DNA from: UBA7236 sp031372705
GTDB lineage: Bacteria > Bacteroidota > Bacteroidia > Chitinophagales > BACL12
DNA length: 16,482 nucleotides
NCBI GenBank assembly: GCA_031372705.1
Contig: JANMLV010000316.1
Coordinates: 1 to 16,482, forward strand
Reading direction: 5' to 3'
Shown: one piece after another, positions 13,086-16,482 of the stretch
How positions within the stretch are numbered: the stretch's first letter is position 1
Layout of the letters: each line of letters opens with the position of its first letter
Translations under genes and position numbers: made by a program
The notes under the pieces: model-generated
What the model was told of the DNA's origin: nothing
Databases searched by the model: none
The model's input: only the letters and a program-made list of their open reading frames with translations

Positions 13086-14513
13086 ATGAATATGCGCATA
13101 AACACACCAATTTTTAAATTTTTACTCACTTTTTTACTGCTTGCCCTCTTTAACATTCCAGAGGCGGAAGCACACGTGAAATGGTTTACCGACGGCAGTT
13201 ACGCGGATCGCCCGCTTAGGTTGGGTGAGATTATGGAAGGCCGTTTTTTTTATACTTTGTTTATTGTTACCCTGGTAACTGTGGTTTTTGGGGTTTGGCT
13301 GGATAGCAAAATTTCGAAAGCAGGCTGGTATTTGCGTGTTGACGGTTGGCTCGAAAACAGGAAAAATTATGCAACAATTGTGTTGCGCGTAGCCGCAGCT
13401 ATGGTACTGATACTTTCATGGCAAAGTAATGCAATGATAGTTCCTACTATTCCCGTGCCCGAAAAGTTTCAATGGTTGGGTTGGTTTCAATTTGTAATGG
13501 CCTTTTGTTTGCTGATTCCGCGATTAGTCCCAATAGGCGGTATAGGAATGATTTTAATTTGGGTAATCGGTAATATTACCCTGCATCCTTTCCACATGCT
13601 CGATTATTTAATGTTTGCCGGAATTGGCGTATACCTTGTGTTTGCGACTATTAAGGATGGCAAGTTTAAAGATGTTGGCCTCGTTTTATTATACATTACA
13701 GTAGGTTTTTCGCTTTGTTGGGTGGCACTCGAGAAATTTGTGTATCCGAACTGGAGTCTTTTTCTTATTAAAGAACACCCAAACTTGGCAATGGGCTTAA
13801 ATTTCGATTTCTTTTTAAAATCGGTTGGTTTTGTTGAGTTCGGACTCGGGTTTTTATTGCTGGTTTGTTTGCTGCAACGACCGCTGGCTATCATTATTAC
13901 TATTGTTTTCTTTATAACATCATCGGTTTTTGGTAAAACTGAAATTATTGGTCATACACTCATTCACGGTGCATTAATTGTATTCTTGTTGGAAGGTCCG
14001 GGTAAATTTTATCTGCGGCTGCGCGATAGATTTAAGAATGTATTTAAAAGGATGTCGTTTACAGTGGTGAATTTTGTGCTCCTATTTTCACTTATGGTTG
14101 TAGTTTATTCCGGTTTGGCTGAAAATAAATATGAAAAGAAGATGGAGTTTATGGCCAAAAAGCCTGAAAACCAGAAAGGTCAAATTGAGCTCGCAGGGTA
14201 TCCAAAAGGAGAGTTGCCGGGGGTTTGGATGGATATTAATCCTGACCTGAAAGATGGGTATAACATCCATTTTGTTACCACCAACTTCAAATTTGCGCCC
14301 GAAAAAATCAGCTCTATGCACGTGATGGGTGAGGGCAACATCAACCTTTATATCAACGGCGAAAAAGTTGCCCGCGTTTACAGCGAATGGTTTCATATTA
14401 ACCTCGAACCTGGCACTTACGAAATAATGGCTACACTTAACTCTAACGAGCTCAGCGAATACTGTATTCGAGGTAAACCTATTTCGGCAACCGAGATACT
14501 GGATGTGGAATAA
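13086..14513 (+). CDS. Multi-pass membrane protein (DoxX-like) with C-terminal extracytoplasmic domain
   Basis: From ATG 13086 the product has 475 residues. Residues 1-29 look like a signal peptide with AEA before His30, so the mature protein may begin HVKWF. About eight hydrophobic helices follow, roughly at 54-72, 97-114, 133-147, 150-163, 172-187, 198-216, 246-283 and 289-303, and a further one at 324-342. Histidines lie in or next to helices at 167, 170, 290 and 294. Residues about 343-475 form a soluble, beta-rich domain with INLYINGEKVARVYSEWFHI and GTYEIMATLNSN, probably outside the cytoplasm. The membrane part resembles DoxX-type proteins in general character, but I do not recognise an exact family. 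It is transcribed alone. Metal binding is suggested only by histidine placement. Confidence 0.82.
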   Translation: MNMRINTPIFKFLLTFLLLALFNIPEAEAHVKWFTDGSYADRPLRLGEIMEGRFFYTLFIVTLVTVVFGVWLDSKISKAGWYLRVDGWLENRKNYATIVLRVAAAMVLILSWQSNAMIVPTIPVPEKFQWLGWFQFVMAFCLLIPRLVPIGGIGMILIWVIGNITLHPFHMLDYLMFAGIGVYLVFATIKDGKFKDVGLVLLYITVGFSLCWVALEKFVYPNWSLFLIKEHPNLAMGLNFDFFLKSVGFVEFGLGFLLLVCLLQRPLAIIITIVFFITSSVFGKTEIIGHTLIHGALIVFLLEGPGKFYLRLRDRFKNVFKRMSFTVVNFVLLFSLMVVVYSGLAENKYEKKMEFMAKKPENQKGQIELAGYPKGELPGVWMDINPDLKDGYNIHFVTTNFKFAPEKISSMHVMGEGNINLYINGEKVARVYSEWFHINLEPGTYEIMATLNSNELSEYCIRGKPISATEILDVE

Positions 14514-14516
14514 CAA

Positions 14517-14539
14517 ATTGTTACACCTGTGTTAACAAT
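14517..14539. other. Inverted repeat between the membrane protein gene and lutA
   Basis: ATTGTTACAC (14517-14526) pairs with GTGTTAACAAT (14529-14539) with one bulged T and a 2-nt loop. The separate palindrome TAACAAATTGTTA overlaps it at 14511-14523. A short T run comes only 10 nt later, so it could be a weak terminator or an operator upstream of the lutA promoter. Confidence 0.3.
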
Positions 14540-14566
14540 CAATGCCTGTTTTTAAACGCGGTTTGC

Positions 14567-14574
14567 TACTTTTG
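14567..14574 (+). promoter_or_regulatory. -7 box TACTTTTG of the lutA-like gene, implying a near-leaderless mRNA
   Basis: TACTTTTG matches TAnnTTTG exactly and ends 5 nt before the ATG at 14580, so transcription would start at or within a base or two of the start codon. Confidence 0.5.
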
Positions 14575-14579
14575 TCCTT

Positions 14580-15308
14580 ATGACTGAAGTTGACATATTC
14601 ATACCTTGTTTTATCGACCAATTATTTCCTGAAACAGGATTTAACATGGTTAAGGTGCTCGAAAAAGCAGGCTGCAAGGTGCATTATAATCCAAATCAAA
14701 CATGCTGCGGCCAACCTGCTTTTAACGCGGGTTATTGGAAAGAAATGGAAGATGTTGGGAAGAAATTTTTGGCTGATTTCGCCAATTCCGACCGCTATGT
14801 TGTTGGTCCTTCGGGTTCATGTGTGGGGTTTGTAAGGAACTTTTATGGCAATTTATACGCTAATACACCTGTTCATAACTATCATAAAAACCTAAAAAAG
14901 AACTTGTTTGAATTTAGTGAGTTTATGGTGGATGTTTTGAAGGTAGATAATCTTGGCGGAAAATTAAATGCTAAAATTACCTACCACGATGCTTGTGGCG
15001 CATTAAGAGAATGCAAAGTAAAAGAGGCACCAAGAAGATTATTAAATAATATTGAAGGTATAGAAATTGTGGAGATGGAAAATGCGGAAACTTGTTGCGG
15101 ATTTGGTGGCACTTTTGCGGTAAAATTTGAATCGATTTCATCAGGAATGGCCGATTCTAAAGTTAACGATGCCATTGCAACCGGAGCAGAATATATCGTA
15201 TCAACCGACTACTCATGTTTAATGCATTTGCAAGCTTATATCGAAAAACAACAGAAGCCGATAAAGGTGATGCATATTGCAGATTTACTGGCACAAAGCA
15301 TAGCATAA
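14580..15308 (+). CDS. lutA: LutA/YkgE-family (Fe-S)-binding protein
   Basis: The 242-residue cytoplasmic product has two cysteine-rich CCG domains. The first includes IPCFIDQLFP near Cys10, QTCCGQPAFNAG around 41-51 and PSGSCVG near 78-84. The second includes YHDACGALRECK, ETCCGFGG and STDYSCLMHL. Length and motifs match B. subtilis LutA and E. coli YkgE, which with LutB and LutC oxidise L-lactate to pyruvate. The CCG domains bind iron-sulfur centres or act in heterodisulfide-type electron transfer. LutB and LutC are not adjacent in this window, so the symbol reflects family resemblance and not a complete operon. The ATG at 14580 directly follows the promoter box. The next gene (cysH) begins 51 bp downstream after a possible weak terminator. 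Confidence 0.88.
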   Translation: MTEVDIFIPCFIDQLFPETGFNMVKVLEKAGCKVHYNPNQTCCGQPAFNAGYWKEMEDVGKKFLADFANSDRYVVGPSGSCVGFVRNFYGNLYANTPVHNYHKNLKKNLFEFSEFMVDVLKVDNLGGKLNAKITYHDACGALRECKVKEAPRRLLNNIEGIEIVEMENAETCCGFGGTFAVKFESISSGMADSKVNDAIATGAEYIVSTDYSCLMHLQAYIEKQQKPIKVMHIADLLAQSIA

Positions 15309-15312
15309 TTTG

Positions 15313-15331
15313 CTGATTTAATCAGTTTTTT
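15313..15331 (+). terminator. Possible weak intrinsic terminator after lutA
   Basis: CTGATT (15313-15318) and AATCAG (15320-15325) are complementary and are followed directly by six T residues. The stem is short and AT-rich, so termination may be partial. Confidence 0.4.
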
Positions 15332-15359
15332 GCTGTCTTAAATTTTGAAATGGGAGCAT

Positions 15360-16025
15360 ATGGAAGGATTTGAATTAATTGAATCGCAAATTCGAAAGTA
15401 TCAGGCTAACGGCTTGAAACTTTTTACGGGCTCTTCGTTTCAAACGCATAGTACCGTCTTATTGCATATTATTTCTCGCATCGATAAATCCATCCCCGTA
15501 TATTTTTTAAATACCGGATTTCATTTTCCTGAAACTATGATGTATAAGGAACAAATTTCTACTTTGTTCGGATTAAATACTATCGATGTAAAATCGACAA
15601 CACCTAAAAATATGCAAGTAGATGACAATGGCAGATTCCTATTTACATCTGACCCTGATTATTGTTGCTATATTAATAAAATTCAACCGCTTGAACCGGC
15701 TTTAAATGCATTTGATGTTTGGATTAATGGTGTGCGTGCCGACCAGAATGCCAATCGCGCAGCGTTTAAAACAGAAGAAAAAACAAATCATCGCGCATTT
15801 AGATATCACCCGATGTTGAATTGGACAAACCAAATGATTTATGCATATATCCGAGAATTTAATATTCCAAAACATCCATTAGATGAAAAAGGATATATGA
15901 GCATTGGTTGTGAACCCTGCACACGTAAAATCAGCATCGAAATGATGACCGATGAGCGTCAGGCACGATGGTATGGCATGAATAAAACAGAATGCGGTTT
16001 ACACACAGAATTAATTAAACAATGA
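15360..16025 (+). CDS. cysH: Assimilatory adenylyl-sulfate (APS) reductase
   Basis: The 221-residue product reduces APS to sulfite in the cytoplasm using a thioredoxin-type donor, a step of sulfate assimilation. The SSFQTHSTVLLH region is the nucleotide-binding PP-loop, and INGVRADQNANRA is the conserved Arg-Asp-Gln block. A CC pair (Cys102-Cys103) and a CxxC pair (Cys184, Cys187) make the four-cysteine [4Fe-4S] site that marks APS rather than PAPS reductases. KTECGLH (Cys212) is the catalytic C-terminal motif. I chose ATG 15360 over an in-frame TTG at 15345, since GGGAG lies just upstream and the extra five residues add nothing to the domain. The stop overlaps the next start as ATGA. The sulfurylase genes (cysD, cysN) are not in the window, although the lutA-like gene immediately upstream is on the same strand. 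Confidence 0.93.
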   Translation: MEGFELIESQIRKYQANGLKLFTGSSFQTHSTVLLHIISRIDKSIPVYFLNTGFHFPETMMYKEQISTLFGLNTIDVKSTTPKNMQVDDNGRFLFTSDPDYCCYINKIQPLEPALNAFDVWINGVRADQNANRAAFKTEEKTNHRAFRYHPMLNWTNQMIYAYIREFNIPKHPLDEKGYMSIGCEPCTRKISIEMMTDERQARWYGMNKTECGLHTELIKQ

Positions 16026-16482
16026 AAATTTTAATTACCGGAGGAGCCGGATATATAGGGTTTGCGCTTGCAAGTGTTTTGGCAGAAAATGACTCGGTCG
16101 ATCAAATTGTGTTATATGATAATTTGAGTCGTCACAATGAAAATATCTTTTTTGGTCCACCCACAGGAAAAGGTAAATTCCGTTGGATAAAGGGCGATAT
16201 TTTAGATGCCAGAAAATTAAATAACGCGCTGAAAGGAATAGATGTTGTTTATCATTTAGCAGCAAAAGTAATTACGCCATTTGCCAATCAAGACCCTCAT
16301 TTTTTCGAACAAATAAATCATTGGGGCACTTCCGAATTAGTAGAAGCGGCAGAAAAAAATAATATACAACATCTAATTTATTTAAGCAGTGCATCTGTTT
16401 ACGATAGAATTAGTGAACCGGCAACAGAACAAACTATTCCTAATCCAAATACGTATTATGGTATTTCAAAATTAAGAGGAGA
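16022..16482 (+). CDS. NAD-dependent epimerase/dehydratase (extended SDR), 3' end outside the window
   Basis: At least 153 residues are encoded before the window ends. TGGAGYIG at 6-13 is the Rossmann NAD(P) motif, and a GDILDARKL segment follows the second strand. HLAAK near 85-90 is typical of the extended SDR family, LSSASVY supplies the catalytic Ser (Ser123), and YGISK (Tyr146 to Lys150) is the YxxxK motif. The complete protein would probably have about 300-340 residues and act on a nucleotide-activated sugar or a similar substrate; the specificity domain is beyond the edge, so I give no substrate. The ATG lies inside the cysH stop region (ATGA overlap), so the two genes are probably translationally coupled. 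Confidence 0.9.
   Translation, partial: MKILITGGAGYIGFALASVLAENDSVDQIVLYDNLSRHNENIFFGPPTGKGKFRWIKGDILDARKLNNALKGIDVVYHLAAKVITPFANQDPHFFEQINHWGTSELVEAAEKNNIQHLIYLSSASVYDRISEPATEQTIPNPNTYYGISKLRG

Overview
The window reads as chromosomal DNA of a free-living member of the Bacteroidota. The evidence is two secreted proteins with C-terminal type IX secretion (T9SS) sorting domains, start sites preceded by the Bacteroidota -7 promoter element TAnnTTTG a short distance upstream instead of strong Shine-Dalgarno sites, moderately AT-rich composition, and conserved Bacteroidota families such as DUF3127. I cannot place it below phylum with confidence; Chitinophagales/Saprospirales-like lineages are plausible. 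I saw no transposase, integrase, phage gene, tRNA or rRNA.

Layout. 1-774 (minus): the start of a WD40-repeat protein whose 3' end lies outside the window, and a 73-residue protein of unknown function. 883-1545 (plus): a 4'-phosphopantetheinyl transferase. 1546-2076: non-coding, with an array of five short palindromic repeats at a 52-53 bp period and an intrinsic terminator. 2077-4185 (minus): a secreted M43 zinc metalloprotease with a T9SS tail. 4496-6172 (plus): a DEAD-box RNA helicase with a C-terminal RRM and a long, potentially structured leader. 6441-8150 (plus): a GT35 alpha-glucan phosphorylase homologue with Thr at the position of the PLP lysine. 9326-8210 (minus): a compact three-gene operon (DUF3127 protein, YkgJ-type cysteine-cluster protein, 83-residue unknown). 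9492-9866 (plus): a secreted MORN-repeat protein. 9963-11424 (plus): a secreted beta-propeller protein overlapping a protein with a transglutaminase-like Cys-His-Asp pattern. 11579-12838 (minus): a second T9SS cargo protein. 13086-14513 (plus): a multi-pass membrane protein with a predicted mature N-terminal histidine. 14580-15308: a LutA/YkgE-like protein. 15360-16025: an assimilatory APS reductase (cysH), overlapping by ATGA an extended-SDR epimerase that runs off the end.

How the genes relate. Most are independent single genes separated by hairpin terminators and their own promoters. The coupled groups are the DUF3127-YkgJ-83 aa operon, the propeller/triad pair, and the cysH/epimerase pair. 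No defence system, CRISPR locus, biosynthetic cluster or mobile island is visible, and the window is mostly ordinary housekeeping and secretion genes. The observations most worth checking are the missing Schiff-base lysine in the phosphorylase homologue, the SSB-like acidic tip on the DUF3127 protein, the alternating-unit palindromic repeat array, the Cys-His-Asp protein, and the histidine-bearing membrane protein.
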